DNA of 64,000 nucleotides from Ketogulonicigenium vulgare WSH-001 (GCF_000223375.1 NC_017384.1:1430097-1494096); one strand, 5' to 3'; positions 1 to 8,577 are shown, counted from the first letter of the stretch. Program-made: numbers and translations. The notes: a model not told the origin generated them from the letters alone.

Positions 1-257
1 CGCCCTTCGACCTCGCGCCTGACACCGCTGGCCCAAAGCTGGTCCAACGGGCGCTGCAACGCCGCAAGCCCCGCTGGCGTCTTGTCCAGCAGCAGCGTGA
101 CATTGGTCATACCCGGCACCGCCTCGACCACGCCGGGCCAAGTGGCGGCCTCGGCCGCGATGGCCCAGAATCGCTGCTGATGGTTCAGATCAAAGGGGCA
201 ATCCGCTTCGAACAAGATGGCGCGGCTGCCGATCAGCGTGATGCGGGTGTCAGACAT
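1..257 (-). CDS. pxpB: 5-oxoprolinase subunit B (KipI-like), N-terminal part, runs off the window
   Basis: The first 85 codons are present, starting MSDTRITLIGSRAILFEA, and the gene leaves the window at base 1. The start resembles the KipI/PxpB family, which with PxpA and PxpC forms the prokaryotic ATP-dependent 5-oxoprolinase that opens 5-oxoproline to glutamate. The ATG overlaps the stop of the biotin carboxylase gene by 8 bases (ATGTCTGA), so translation is probably coupled. Pairing with AccB/AccC-like genes is a common arrangement for pxp clusters; pxpC would be expected just outside the window. The family call rests on the N-terminus and context only. Confidence 0.72.
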   Translation of the reverse strand, partial: MSDTRITLIGSRAILFEADCPFDLNHQQRFWAIAAEAATWPGVVEAVPGMTNVTLLLDKTPAGLAALQRPLDQLWASGVRREVEG

Positions 258-1605
258 GCGCATTCTCCCGCGTGGACAGCCAATGTTCGAGGTGATGGAT
301 CGAGACCCCACCCGCTGCAAAGTCGGTCTCGGACAGCAGCGCGCGTTGCAACGGCAGGTTGGTCGCGACACCCTGCACCTGCATCTCGCCCAGGGCCGCA
401 CGCAGGCGGGCCAGCGCCTCGTCCCGCGTCGCGCCATGGGCGATGACCTTTGCGATCATCGAATCGTAATGCGCAGGCACCTCAGCACCGCTGACCAGAT
501 GCGTGTCGACACGGATTCCGGGGCCGCCGGGCAAGTGCAGATATGTAATCTGGCCGGGACTGGGGGCAAAGGTCGCGGGGTCTTCGGCGTTGATCCGGCA
601 TTCGATTGCATGGCCCGCGCTGACCAGATCGCTTTGCTGCACAGGTAGCGGCAGGCCGCGCGCCACATCGATTTGTAGTGCGACGATATCCAGCCCGGTA
701 ATCAGTTCCGTCACCGGATGCTCGACCTGAATGCGGGTGTTCATCTCGATGAAATAGAATGCGCCGTCTTCATACAGGAATTCGAACGTGCCCGCGCCGG
801 TATAGCCGATATCTTGGCAGGCCTTTGCGCAGCGGGCACCGATCGCGGCGATCAGATCGCGATCAATATGCGGCGCAGGCGCCTCCTCGATCACCTTCTG
901 ATGGCGCCGCTGCATCGAGCAATCGCGCTCGCCCAGCCACAGCGCATTGCCGAAATGATCCGCGATCACCTGGATTTCGACATGGCGTGGCCGCTGTAGA
1001 AACTTTTCCATATAAATATCGGGGTTGCCGAAAAAGCGCTGCGCCTCTTGCCGGGTCAGCATGAACGCTTCGGGCAGATCGGCAGGCGTGCGGACGATGC
1101 GCATACCGCGCCCGCCGCCACCGCCTGCGGCCTTTAGGATCACGGGATAGCCGATATCATCCGCAAGCTGGGCAATCTGTTCGGGGTCATCGGGCAGCAC
1201 GCTGCTAGGGCCGGGCACACATGGAACACCCGCAGCCAGCATGGCCCGTTTCGCCAGAACCTTGTCGCCCATCATGCGCATGACATCCGCAGGCGGGCCG
1301 ACCAATATCAGCCCAGCCTCGGCAACAGCCTGTGCGAAATCCGCGCGCTCGGCCAGAAAACCATAGCCGGGATGGATCATCGTCGCGCCAGTGATCTGTG
1401 CCGCCTGCAACAGTGCCGGAATGTTCAGATAGCTTTTGGCGGCAGGCGCAGGGCCGATACAGATCGCTTGATCGGCCAGCGCCAGATAGGGCGCGCCGCG
1501 ATCCGCATCCGAGAAAACACAAACGCTGCGCAGGCCAAGGCGTTTGGTTGCGCGCAAGATGCGCAGCGCAATTTCGCCGCGATTGGCGATCAGTACCGTG
1601 GTCAT
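250..1605 (-). CDS. accC: biotin carboxylase-type ATP-grasp subunit
   Basis: The 451-residue protein has the full biotin carboxylase layout. The N-terminal domain opens MTTVLIANRGEIALRIL, the ATP-grasp glycine loop reads GGGGGRGMR, and the active-site stretch reads EMNTRIQVEHPVTE; a C-terminal domain follows. It carboxylates the biotin of a carrier such as the protein encoded just upstream. The ATG at 1605 is chosen because it overlaps the accB stop by four bases (ATGA) and matches the family N-terminus; 42 further codons are open upstream but read as out-of-frame accB sequence. Because it sits between accB and pxpB it may be a dedicated copy for the oxoprolinase cluster rather than the housekeeping acetyl-CoA carboxylase; that is inference. 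Confidence 0.9.
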   Translation of the reverse strand: MTTVLIANRGEIALRILRATKRLGLRSVCVFSDADRGAPYLALADQAICIGPAPAAKSYLNIPALLQAAQITGATMIHPGYGFLAERADFAQAVAEAGLILVGPPADVMRMMGDKVLAKRAMLAAGVPCVPGPSSVLPDDPEQIAQLADDIGYPVILKAAGGGGGRGMRIVRTPADLPEAFMLTRQEAQRFFGNPDIYMEKFLQRPRHVEIQVIADHFGNALWLGERDCSMQRRHQKVIEEAPAPHIDRDLIAAIGARCAKACQDIGYTGAGTFEFLYEDGAFYFIEMNTRIQVEHPVTELITGLDIVALQIDVARGLPLPVQQSDLVSAGHAIECRINAEDPATFAPSPGQITYLHLPGGPGIRVDTHLVSGAEVPAHYDSMIAKVIAHGATRDEALARLRAALGEMQVQGVATNLPLQRALLSETDFAAGGVSIHHLEHWLSTRENAHV

Positions 1606-2018
1606 GGCGTCACCTCGATCAGCAGATCCCCAGCAGTGACGGCAGCGCCGTCGGTCACCGCTATGCGTGACACCTGCCCCGCGTATTCGGCCACGACGGC
1701 GGTCATCACCTTCATCGCCTCGAGCAAGCACAGCGTCTGTCCGGGCACGACGCGATCACCGGGAGCGACAAATGGCGGCGCGCCGGGCGCAGGGGACAGG
1801 TGGCAGATACCCGCAAGTGGCGCGGCAACACCCGCGGCAGGTTTTGCGGCGGCTGCGCGCTGCGCTGTGTTCACGGGTGATGTGGCTGTTATAGCCACCG
1901 GCGCCCCGCGACTGATTTTCATCCGAAAATCACCCTGCGCATAGGTCACCGCTGCCAGGCCCTGCCCGGCAGACCATTCCATCATGGCGGTAATTTCATC
2001 CAGCCTGTTCTTTGCCAT
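1602..2018 (-). CDS. accB: biotin carboxyl carrier protein
   Basis: This is a 138-residue biotinyl domain protein. The biotin attachment motif EAMKVM places the modified lysine at residue 103, about 35 residues from the C-terminus as usual. An alanine/proline-rich linker (about residues 50-80) separates a short N-terminal segment from the lipoyl/biotinyl fold. It is the first gene of the minus-strand accB-accC-pxpB group, with a four-base overlap into accC. The 191 bases upstream, up to the divergent aldolase gene, must hold promoters for both directions; I see no clear boxes there. Confidence 0.88.
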   Translation of the reverse strand: MAKNRLDEITAMMEWSAGQGLAAVTYAQGDFRMKISRGAPVAITATSPVNTAQRAAAAKPAAGVAAPLAGICHLSPAPGAPPFVAPGDRVVPGQTLCLLEAMKVMTAVVAEYAGQVSRIAVTDGAAVTAGDLLIEVTP

Positions 2019-2209
2019 CGGCGGCGCGTCCCTGTTCGTTCAGGGTCGGCGTAGCACCTGCTGCGGATGATGATGTCAGATCGGTTTCAGATGACCCGCC
2101 GCCTTCATCCATCGCGAAAGCCGATCACATCAGATGCAGTCGCGACTATCTGGCGGCGCAGCGCGGGGCCTAATCTGTGGGCGAAACGCTGCAGCCCAAG
2201 GGACCCGCC

Positions 2210-2884
2210 ATGCCGCATATCATCACCAAAATCACCCGTGCCGATCCGGCCGATGTTGCGGCGCTGGCGCGCTTTGGCGCCGCCACGATCCACGAGGCGC
2301 AGGGCCGCCTTGGCGCGGTTTCCAGCAAGATCAAACCGATCGACCGCAATATGTCCGTCTGCGGCCCGGCCTTTACCGTGGTCAGCGCGCCGCGCGACAA
2401 TATCATGCTGCAACTGGCGATCCACTATGCCCAACCGGGCGATGTGATCGTCGTCTCGGCCGGCGAATATGCCGAGGCTGGCAGCTTTGGCGATGTGCTG
2501 GGCAATGCCTGTCTTGCCAAGGGGATCGCGGGCGTCATCACCGATACCGGCGTGCGCGACACGCTCGAGCTGATCAAGCTGGGCCTGCCCGTTTTTTCCC
2601 TATCGGTCTGCATCAAGGGCACGGTGAAAGAGACCCTGTCCCAGATCAACGGCGATATCATCATTGGCGGGCAGTTGGTGCGCCCCGGTGATGTGGTCAA
2701 GGGCGACGCAGATGGCGTGGTCGTTGTCCGGCGCGAGGATGCCGCAGATGCCGCCCAGAAATCCGCCGCCCGCGAGGCTGCCGAGGCCGGCTATATCGCC
2801 GCCTATCAATCGGGCCGCAGCGTGATCGATGTCAGCAATCTCGACGCCGTTTTGCGGGCCAAGGGCCTCACCACCGATTTGTAG
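2210..2884 (+). CDS. RraA/LigK-family aldolase-decarboxylase
   Basis: The 224-residue protein belongs to the RraA-like fold that includes 4-hydroxy-4-methyl-2-oxoglutarate and 4-carboxy-4-hydroxy-2-oxoadipate aldolases, which release pyruvate (plus oxaloacetate for LigK) and also decarboxylate oxaloacetate. Visible marks are the N-terminal TIHEAQGRLGAV, the glycine-rich GSFGDVLGNACLAKGIAG and the GVRD segment with the metal/substrate Arg-Asp pair. The start at 2210 has AAGGGA a few bases upstream; an in-frame ATG-like start at 2177 lacks this and adds residues unlike the family. An aminotransferase follows after 9 bases. A second family member lies at 19801. The exact substrate cannot be read from sequence. 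Confidence 0.8.
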   Translation: MPHIITKITRADPADVAALARFGAATIHEAQGRLGAVSSKIKPIDRNMSVCGPAFTVVSAPRDNIMLQLAIHYAQPGDVIVVSAGEYAEAGSFGDVLGNACLAKGIAGVITDTGVRDTLELIKLGLPVFSLSVCIKGTVKETLSQINGDIIIGGQLVRPGDVVKGDADGVVVVRREDAADAAQKSAAREAAEAGYIAAYQSGRSVIDVSNLDAVLRAKGLTTDL

Positions 2885-2893
2885 GATACAGTC

Positions 2894-4102
2894 ATGACCG
2901 CCATTAAACTTGCCCGCCGCGTCACGGATATCAAAATCTCGCCCAGCACCGCCGCCGCCCAGCGCGCCCGCGACCTGAAGGCCGAGGGACGCGACATTGT
3001 CGACCTGACCGTGGGCGAGCCCGATTTCGATACCCCCGCAGCGATCAAGGATGTCGCCATCGCCGCCATCCACGCGGGCGATACGAAATATACGCCGGTG
3101 AACGGCACCCCCGCCCTGCGCGGCGCGATCCGCCATGATTACCGCTCGCGGCTAAAAATCGACGCGGCCGATAACCGCATCGCGGTCGGCGGCGGCGGCA
3201 AGCAGATCCTGTTCCTTGCCTTTATGGCCACCGTCGAGGCAGGGGACGAGGTCATCATCCCAGCACCCTATTGGGTCAGCTATCCCGATATGGTCATCGC
3301 CAATGGCGGCACGCCGGTAATTGTCCCCTGCGCCGAGGCCAATCGTTTCAAACTGACCCCCGCCGCACTCGAGGCTGCGATCACACCTGCCACGCGTTGG
3401 CTGGTGCTGAACAGCCCGTCGAACCCCACCGGCGTGGCCTATACCCCCGACGAATTGCGGGCTTTGGGCGAAGTGCTGCTGCGCCACCCGCATGTGCTGG
3501 TGCTATCGGACGAGATTTATGACCGGATCTGGTATGCGGATTTTCCGGCGGCCAGCATTTTGACAGTTGTGCCGGAACTTGCAGACCGCGCGATGATCGT
3601 GAACGGCGTGTCGAAATCCTATGCGATGACGGGCTGGCGCATCGGCTATGCGGTCGGCCCCGCCCCGCTGATCGGCGCGATCAACAAGCTGCAATCGCAA
3701 ATGTCATCTTGCCCTTCGTCCATCAGTCAGGCAGCCGCGGCGGCGGCACTGACCGGCCCGCAAGACAGCGTCGACGAAACCGTTGTGCAGTACCGGGCGC
3801 GCTGCGATTACGCCTATGCAAGGCTGAATGCGATCCCCGGCCTGTCATGCATCAAGCCGGACGGCGCCTTTTACCTCTATCCCAATTGCGCAGGTCTGAT
3901 CGGCAAGGTGACGCCATCGGGCAAGGTGATAGAGAATGACCTCGATTTCGTGATTTATCTGCTGGAAAGCGAAGGGGTCGCGGGCATCCATGGGGCCGCC
4001 TATGGCCTGTCGCCCTATTTCCGCATCTCGACCGCAACGTCGATGGCGGTGATCACAGATGCCTGTGACCGCATCGCGCGCGCTTGCGCCGCACTGACCT
4101 AG
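2894..4102 (+). CDS. PLP-dependent class I/II aminotransferase (aspartate aminotransferase type)
   Basis: The 402-residue fold-type I aminotransferase carries the PLP lysine motif SKSYAMTGWRIGY and the preceding LSDEIYDRIWY and NSPSNPTG segments, typical of the AspC/AatA subfamily. It starts 9 bases after the aldolase stop, so both are likely in one operon: the aldolase could deliver oxaloacetate or pyruvate and the aminotransferase could use the 2-oxo acid. Its stop overlaps tail to tail by a few bases with the stop of the convergent LacI-type gene. The substrate is not determinable; aspartate/aromatic activity is the default for the subfamily. Confidence 0.85.
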   Translation: MTAIKLARRVTDIKISPSTAAAQRARDLKAEGRDIVDLTVGEPDFDTPAAIKDVAIAAIHAGDTKYTPVNGTPALRGAIRHDYRSRLKIDAADNRIAVGGGGKQILFLAFMATVEAGDEVIIPAPYWVSYPDMVIANGGTPVIVPCAEANRFKLTPAALEAAITPATRWLVLNSPSNPTGVAYTPDELRALGEVLLRHPHVLVLSDEIYDRIWYADFPAASILTVVPELADRAMIVNGVSKSYAMTGWRIGYAVGPAPLIGAINKLQSQMSSCPSSISQAAAAAALTGPQDSVDETVVQYRARCDYAYARLNAIPGLSCIKPDGAFYLYPNCAGLIGKVTPSGKVIENDLDFVIYLLESEGVAGIHGAAYGLSPYFRISTATSMAVITDACDRIARACAALT

Positions 4103-5112
4103 GACGAGCCGCGCGCAATCACATAGGGCTGCATGTCGATCCGCGCGGGCGCCCGTGCCGGATCGGCCAGCAGATCCAATACCAATCGCGCCGCGCGGGC
4201 CCCGATCTGCGCGGCCGAGACCTCGACCGTGGTGATCTGCGGCAGGCTGACGCGGCCAATCTCGAAATTACCAAAGCCGCCAAAGGCCAGATCCTGCGGG
4301 ATGCGCAGGCCGCGCCGCTGCGCCTCGGTCATGGCACCAAAGGCCACCAGATCAGAGACGCACAGCACCGCATCCGTATCGGGATATTGCGCCAACAACT
4401 GCGCCAGCGCCCCCGCCCCCGCCGACATCGAAACCGGCACCTCGCCTGCATCGACCAGTCGCGGCGGGCCTAGCCCGTGTTGCGCAACGCCCCTTATAAA
4501 CCCCGCGCGACGATCACGGCCACGACTGTCGAACGGCGTCTCACCCCCGATAAACGCAAGACGCCGATAGCCTGCGCGGGCAAAATGCCCGACCAGATCC
4601 ACCATCGCATCGCTGTTGGAAAAGCCGACCGCATGGCCAATGGGGGCGGCGGGCAGATCCCAAATCTCGACCACCGGCACGCCGGCGCGCTGCAACAATT
4701 TGCGGGCCTGTTCGCCATGATCGCCGCCGGTGACGACCAATGCTTCGGGCTTGCGGCGCAAAAGTTGGTCCAGCAGGCGCGCCTCGGCATCAGGGTCGTA
4801 TTCGGTATTGGCCAGCAGGATTTGCAGCCCCTCGCGCGCCAGCGCGTCGCCCAGCGCGCGCACGGTATCGGCAAAATTCGCGTTGTTGATCGACGGCACG
4901 GTCACCGCCACAAACCCCGTGCGGTTCAGGCGCAGGTTGGCGGCAGTCGCGTCAAAGACATAGCCCATTTCCTCGGCGATGCGCAGGATATGGGCACGTT
5001 TCTCCTCAGAGACCGAACCGCCATCACGATAGGCGCGCGAGACCATCATCACCGAAACCCCTGCCGCGCGGGCAATATCGGCCATGCGAACAGGGCGCTT
5101 TGCGCTTTTCAT
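4099..5112 (-). CDS. LacI-family regulator of the gluconate/idonate genes
   Basis: The 337-residue protein has an N-terminal LacI helix-turn-helix (VRMADIARAAGVSVMMVSRA, hinge near residues 50-60) followed by a periplasmic-binding-protein-like effector domain. The ATG at 5112 overlaps the gluconokinase stop by four bases, making it the last gene of idnO-gntK-regulator on the minus strand. It resembles GntR/IdnR-type gluconate regulators in family and context. The obvious candidate target is the perfect 18-bp palindrome at 6445-6462 upstream of idnO and of the divergent reductase-idnD pair. The effector (gluconate, 5-ketogluconate or idonate) is inference. Confidence 0.87.
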   Translation of the reverse strand: MKSAKRPVRMADIARAAGVSVMMVSRAYRDGGSVSEEKRAHILRIAEEMGYVFDATAANLRLNRTGFVAVTVPSINNANFADTVRALGDALAREGLQILLANTEYDPDAEARLLDQLLRRKPEALVVTGGDHGEQARKLLQRAGVPVVEIWDLPAAPIGHAVGFSNSDAMVDLVGHFARAGYRRLAFIGGETPFDSRGRDRRAGFIRGVAQHGLGPPRLVDAGEVPVSMSAGAGALAQLLAQYPDTDAVLCVSDLVAFGAMTEAQRRGLRIPQDLAFGGFGNFEIGRVSLPQITTVEVSAAQIGARAARLVLDLLADPARAPARIDMQPYVIARGSS

Positions 5113-5651
5113 GAGGCCTGCAGACCCTGCCACGCATAGGCGCTGCGGATCTGCGCGGCGATCTGCGCGGGCGGCACGTCAATCGACACCGCCATCGCGT
5201 TTTCATCTTCGCCCGGTGGCTCAAGCGTGGCGAACTGGCTGTCCAGCAGGCTGACCGGCATATAATGGTTCACGCGCGCGCGCATCCGCTCGAGGATCAC
5301 CTCGCGCGTGCCAATCAGATGGACAAAGGCCAGATCCCGACCCGCCGCGCCGCGCAGATGATCGCGATAGATGCGTTTCAGCGCAGAGCAGCCCAGAATG
5401 AGCCCGCCCGCGCTGCCGGCCAGCGCCTCGGCGCAGGTTGTCAGCCATGGCCAGCGGTCGTCATCCGTCAGCGCAATCCCCGCGCGCATCTTTTCCACAT
5501 TCGCACTGGGATGCAGGTCATCCGCATCCTGATAGGGCACGCCTGTCAGCGCGGACAAAGCCGCACCAACCGATGATTTTCCACAACCCGATACGCCCAT
5601 CAGCACAATGCGCGGCGGGTCAGAGAGATGCAGTGATACCGCCGTCGACAT
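5109..5651 (-). CDS. gntK: gluconokinase
   Basis: This is a small (180-residue) gluconate kinase of the GntK/IdnK family. The P-loop GVSGCGKSS lies at residues 19-27, followed by DADDLHP and DDDRWPWL, then the CSALKRIYRD segment, all as in E. coli GntK. It phosphorylates D-gluconate to 6-phosphogluconate. Three in-frame ATGs lie close together (5666, 5660, 5651); 5651 gives the usual length ahead of the P-loop, but no start has a strong ribosome site, so the exact N-terminus is uncertain. It overlaps the end of idnO by about 30 bases and the regulator start by four. Confidence 0.88.
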   Translation of the reverse strand: MSTAVSLHLSDPPRIVLMGVSGCGKSSVGAALSALTGVPYQDADDLHPSANVEKMRAGIALTDDDRWPWLTTCAEALAGSAGGLILGCSALKRIYRDHLRGAAGRDLAFVHLIGTREVILERMRARVNHYMPVSLLDSQFATLEPPGEDENAMAVSIDVPPAQIAAQIRSAYAWQGLQAS

Positions 5652-6408
5652 AGAGCACATGTCCATTCACAAAAGATGACGCATTGGATGACAGGAAAAT
5701 ACAGGCCCCGATCAATTCTTCAACCAGACCCCAACGTCCGGCGGGGGTGCGCTTTTGCAGCCACTGGCTGAACAGCTCGTCCTGCACCAGCGCGGCGTTC
5801 AGCGGCGTGTCGAAATAGCCGGGCGCGATGGCATTACATTGCAGTCCGTGGCGCGCCCAATCGGTCGCCATACCTTTGGTCAGATTGCCAACCGCACCCT
5901 TTGTCGCCGTATAGGGCGCAATACCAGGCCGGGCGAGCGCGGTCTGCACCGAGCAGATATTCACGATCTTCCCCTCTCCGCGCGCAATCATATGCCGCCC
6001 GACCGCCTGCCCGACGTTGAAAACCGAGGCGATATTGGTTTGCAACAACGCCTCGAATCGGTCGGCCGGAAAGTCCTCGAGCGGGCTGCGGTACTGCATG
6101 CCGGCGTTGTTCACCAGAATATCGATGGGGCCGTGCGCGGCCTCGAACCCATCGACGGCGGCGCGCACGGCGGCATGATCGGTGGCATCAAAGGCCAACG
6201 TTTCGATATCCGCCCCCGGAAAGCTGCCCTGCAGGCGCTGCGCCGCATCCGCCAGCTTTGCCGGATCGCGCCCATTCAGCACAACGCGCGCCCCTGCCCG
6301 CGCAAGGCCGCCCGCCAGTGCGAAACCGATCCCCTGTGACGATCCCGTCACCAGCGCCCGCCGACCGTTCAGGCCGAACAGCCCCTCTAGATAATTGCTG
6401 ACCGACAT
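5620..6408 (-). CDS. idnO: gluconate 5-dehydrogenase / 5-keto-D-gluconate 5-reductase (SDR)
   Basis: This 262-residue classical short-chain dehydrogenase has the cofactor motif TGSSQGIG near residues 22-29, NNAG at the fourth strand and the YTATK catalytic pair. The sequence LEGLFGLNGRRALVTGSSQG is typical of gluconate 5-dehydrogenases, which interconvert D-gluconate and 5-keto-D-gluconate. It heads the minus-strand idnO-gntK-regulator operon and is transcribed away from the 2-ketoaldonate reductase gene; the palindromic operator lies 37 bases upstream. Function is supported by subfamily resemblance together with the adjacent gluconokinase and idonate dehydrogenase. Confidence 0.87.
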   Translation of the reverse strand: MSVSNYLEGLFGLNGRRALVTGSSQGIGFALAGGLARAGARVVLNGRDPAKLADAAQRLQGSFPGADIETLAFDATDHAAVRAAVDGFEAAHGPIDILVNNAGMQYRSPLEDFPADRFEALLQTNIASVFNVGQAVGRHMIARGEGKIVNICSVQTALARPGIAPYTATKGAVGNLTKGMATDWARHGLQCNAIAPGYFDTPLNAALVQDELFSQWLQKRTPAGRWGLVEELIGACIFLSSNASSFVNGHVLYVDGGITASL

Positions 6409-6444
6409 GGGCCACCCCGTGATGAAATACTGATTGCGTCAAAT

Positions 6445-6462
6445 TTTGTTATCGATAACAAA
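6445..6462. promoter_or_regulatory. perfect 18-bp palindromic operator, likely LacI-family site
   Basis: The sequence TTTGTTATCGATAACAAA is a perfect inverted repeat centred on a CG step between 6453 and 6454, the form expected for a LacI-family dimer. It lies in the 94-base divergent space between idnO and the 2-ketoaldonate reductase, so one site could control both transcripts. The LacI-type gene in the same cluster (4099-5112) is the natural binder; this pairing is inferred. Confidence 0.75.
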
Positions 6463-6502
6463 TACAGTCAAGCCGATTTTCACTGATTCTTGGATCACGA
6501 CC

Positions 6503-7450
6503 ATGACAAAGCCTGAAATCCTGCAACTTGGCCCCTATCCCGCATGGGATCAGGAGCCGCTTGACGCCGCCTTTACCGTTCACCGCCTGTTCGAGGCCGA
6601 TGATCGCGCCGCTATGCTGGCCAACGTTGGCGACCGCATCCGCGCGATCGCGACGCGCGGCGAGCTGGGTGCGAGCCGTGCGCTGATCGAGGCCTGCCCG
6701 AACCTTGAGCTGATCTCGGTTTACGGCGTTGGCTATGATGCGGTTGATCTGGCCGCCTGCCGCGAGCGCGGCATTCAGGTGACCAATACGCCCGACGTTC
6801 TGACGGGTGATGTTGCGGATCTGGGCGTTGCGATGATGCTGGCCCAGTCGCGCGGCATTATCGGCGCCGAGACTTGGGCGCGCAGCGGAAAATGGGCGGC
6901 CGAGGGGCTGTATCCGCTGAAGCGCCGCGTTTTCGGGCGTCGCGCAGGTGTCCTCGGGCTTGGACGCATCGGGTTCGAAGTGGCCCGTCGCCTTGCCGGT
7001 TTCGACATGCAGATTTCCTATTCCGATATCGCCCCGAAATCCTATGCGCCCGATTGGACCTTCGTCGAAGATGCCGTGACGCTAGCTCGCGATGTCGATT
7101 TCCTGTTCGTCACACTGGCCGCATCCGCCGCGACGCGCCATATCGTCGGTCGCGACGTGATCGAGGCCCTTGGCCCCGAGGGGATGCTGATCAACATCTC
7201 GCGCGCCTCCAATATCGACGAGGAGGCGCTGATCGCCGCGCTGGCGGATGGCCGTCTGGGTTCCGCCGCGCTGGATGTGTTCGAGGGCGAGCCGAATTTC
7301 GATCCGCGCTTTCGCGATCTGCCCAATGTCCTGCTGCAACCGCATCACGCCTCGGGCACGATCGAAACACGCAAGGCCATGGGCCAACTGCTGCGCGACA
7401 ATCTGACCGCGCATTTTGCGGGCAGTCCCCTGCTGACCCCGGTTGTGTGA
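6503..7450 (+). CDS. D-isomer-specific 2-hydroxyacid dehydrogenase, likely 2-ketoaldonate (2-keto-L-gulonate) reductase
   Basis: The 315-residue NAD(P)-dependent dehydrogenase has the Rossmann motif GLGRIGFEVARRL and the Arg-Glu-His catalytic set seen in INISRASNIDEEAL, ALDVFEGEP and LLQPHHASGT. The family includes GhrB-type enzymes that reduce hydroxypyruvate, glyoxylate and 2-ketoaldonates; GhrB-like enzymes convert 2-keto-L-gulonate to L-idonate. The neighbour 7 bases downstream is an L-idonate 5-dehydrogenase and the divergent operon carries idnO and gntK, which makes 2-keto-L-gulonate reductase the best reading. The ATG at 6503 fits the family; an upstream in-frame start at 6434 would run through the operator. 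Confidence 0.78.
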   Translation: MTKPEILQLGPYPAWDQEPLDAAFTVHRLFEADDRAAMLANVGDRIRAIATRGELGASRALIEACPNLELISVYGVGYDAVDLAACRERGIQVTNTPDVLTGDVADLGVAMMLAQSRGIIGAETWARSGKWAAEGLYPLKRRVFGRRAGVLGLGRIGFEVARRLAGFDMQISYSDIAPKSYAPDWTFVEDAVTLARDVDFLFVTLAASAATRHIVGRDVIEALGPEGMLINISRASNIDEEALIAALADGRLGSAALDVFEGEPNFDPRFRDLPNVLLQPHHASGTIETRKAMGQLLRDNLTAHFAGSPLLTPVV

Positions 7451-7457
7451 GGGAATG

Positions 7458-8489
7458 ATGAAAGCCATTGTCATCCATGCCGCGCATGACCTGCGCGTTG
7501 AAGATCGCCCCGACGAGGCCGTCGGCGCGGGCCAGGTGAAAATCGCCCTTGCCGCAGGCGGGATCTGTGGATCGGATCTGCATTATTACAACCACGGCGG
7601 TTTCGGCGCGGTGCGCCTGCGCGAGCCGATGGTGCTGGGGCATGAGGTTTCCGGCCATATCACCGAACTGGGCGCGGGTGTCGCCGGCCTTGCGGTGGGC
7701 GATCTGGTGGCGGTCTCGCCCTCGCGCCCCTGCGGGTCCTGTGCCTATTGTTATGAAGGGCTGCCGAATCATTGTCTGAATATGCGCTTTTACGGCTCGG
7801 CCATGCCATTCCCGCATATTCAGGGCGCGTTCCGCCAAGTGCTGGTCGCCGATGCCAGTCAATGTGCGCGGGCCGAGGGCTTGAGCGCAGGCGAGGCTGC
7901 GATGGCCGAACCGCTCGCGGTCTGCCTGCATGCCACACGGCGCGCGGGTGATCTGGTCGGCAAACGCGTGCTGGTGACAGGCTGCGGCCCGATTGGCCTC
8001 CTCTCGATCCTGGCCGCCCGACGCGCAGGCGCGGCCGAGATTGTTGCCGTCGATATCTCGGATTTCACGCTGCAAATGGCGCGCCGTGTGGGCGCGGATG
8101 TGACGGTCAATACGGCGACCGACCCTGATGGCCTGACGGGTTTTGCCGCGGGCAAGGGCACGTTCGACGTGCTATACGAATGCACCGGCGTCGCCGCCGC
8201 CGTCATTCCAGCGATTGCGACGATGCGCCCGCGCGGGATCATTATGCAACTGGGTCTGGGCGGCGATATGGCGCTGCCGATGGTGATGCTGACGTCCAAG
8301 GAACTCGACCTGCGCGGCTCGTTCCGCTTTCACAGCGAGTTCGCCATCGGCGTCGATCTGATGCGCAAGGGGTTGATCGACGTCAAGCCGCTGATCACCG
8401 CCACCTTGCCACTGGATCAGGCCGAGGCTGCGTTTCGCCTGGCCGCCGACCGTAGCCAAGCGATCAAGACGCAGATCGCCTTTGCCTGA
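7458..8489 (+). CDS. idnD: L-idonate 5-dehydrogenase (zinc alcohol dehydrogenase family)
   Basis: The 343-residue medium-chain dehydrogenase has the catalytic zinc site GGICGSDLHYYNHGG and GHEVSG, the structural-zinc cysteines in PCGSCAYCYEGLPNHC, and the nucleotide motif GCGPIGLL. The N-terminal region matches the L-idonate dehydrogenase subfamily, which oxidises L-idonate to 5-keto-D-gluconate. Two ATGs are adjacent (7455, 7458); the AGGG at 7450-7453 is better spaced for 7458. It follows the 2-ketoaldonate reductase by 7 bases in one operon. Together with idnO and gntK it completes a route from 2-keto-L-gulonate to 6-phosphogluconate. Confidence 0.88.
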   Translation: MKAIVIHAAHDLRVEDRPDEAVGAGQVKIALAAGGICGSDLHYYNHGGFGAVRLREPMVLGHEVSGHITELGAGVAGLAVGDLVAVSPSRPCGSCAYCYEGLPNHCLNMRFYGSAMPFPHIQGAFRQVLVADASQCARAEGLSAGEAAMAEPLAVCLHATRRAGDLVGKRVLVTGCGPIGLLSILAARRAGAAEIVAVDISDFTLQMARRVGADVTVNTATDPDGLTGFAAGKGTFDVLYECTGVAAAVIPAIATMRPRGIIMQLGLGGDMALPMVMLTSKELDLRGSFRFHSEFAIGVDLMRKGLIDVKPLITATLPLDQAEAAFRLAADRSQAIKTQIAFA

Positions 8490-8577
8490 CGCATTGGGGC
8501 GGCGCTGACCGCCCCAAATGCCAACTGGCCCCGATACCCCAATACCGCCTATAACAGCCATGACCAAAGGGGGGATC

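Noticed and set aside
1606..1731. 42-codon N-terminal extension of biotin carboxylase
   Set aside because: It lies inside accB in another frame and the family N-terminus begins at the ATG at 1605.
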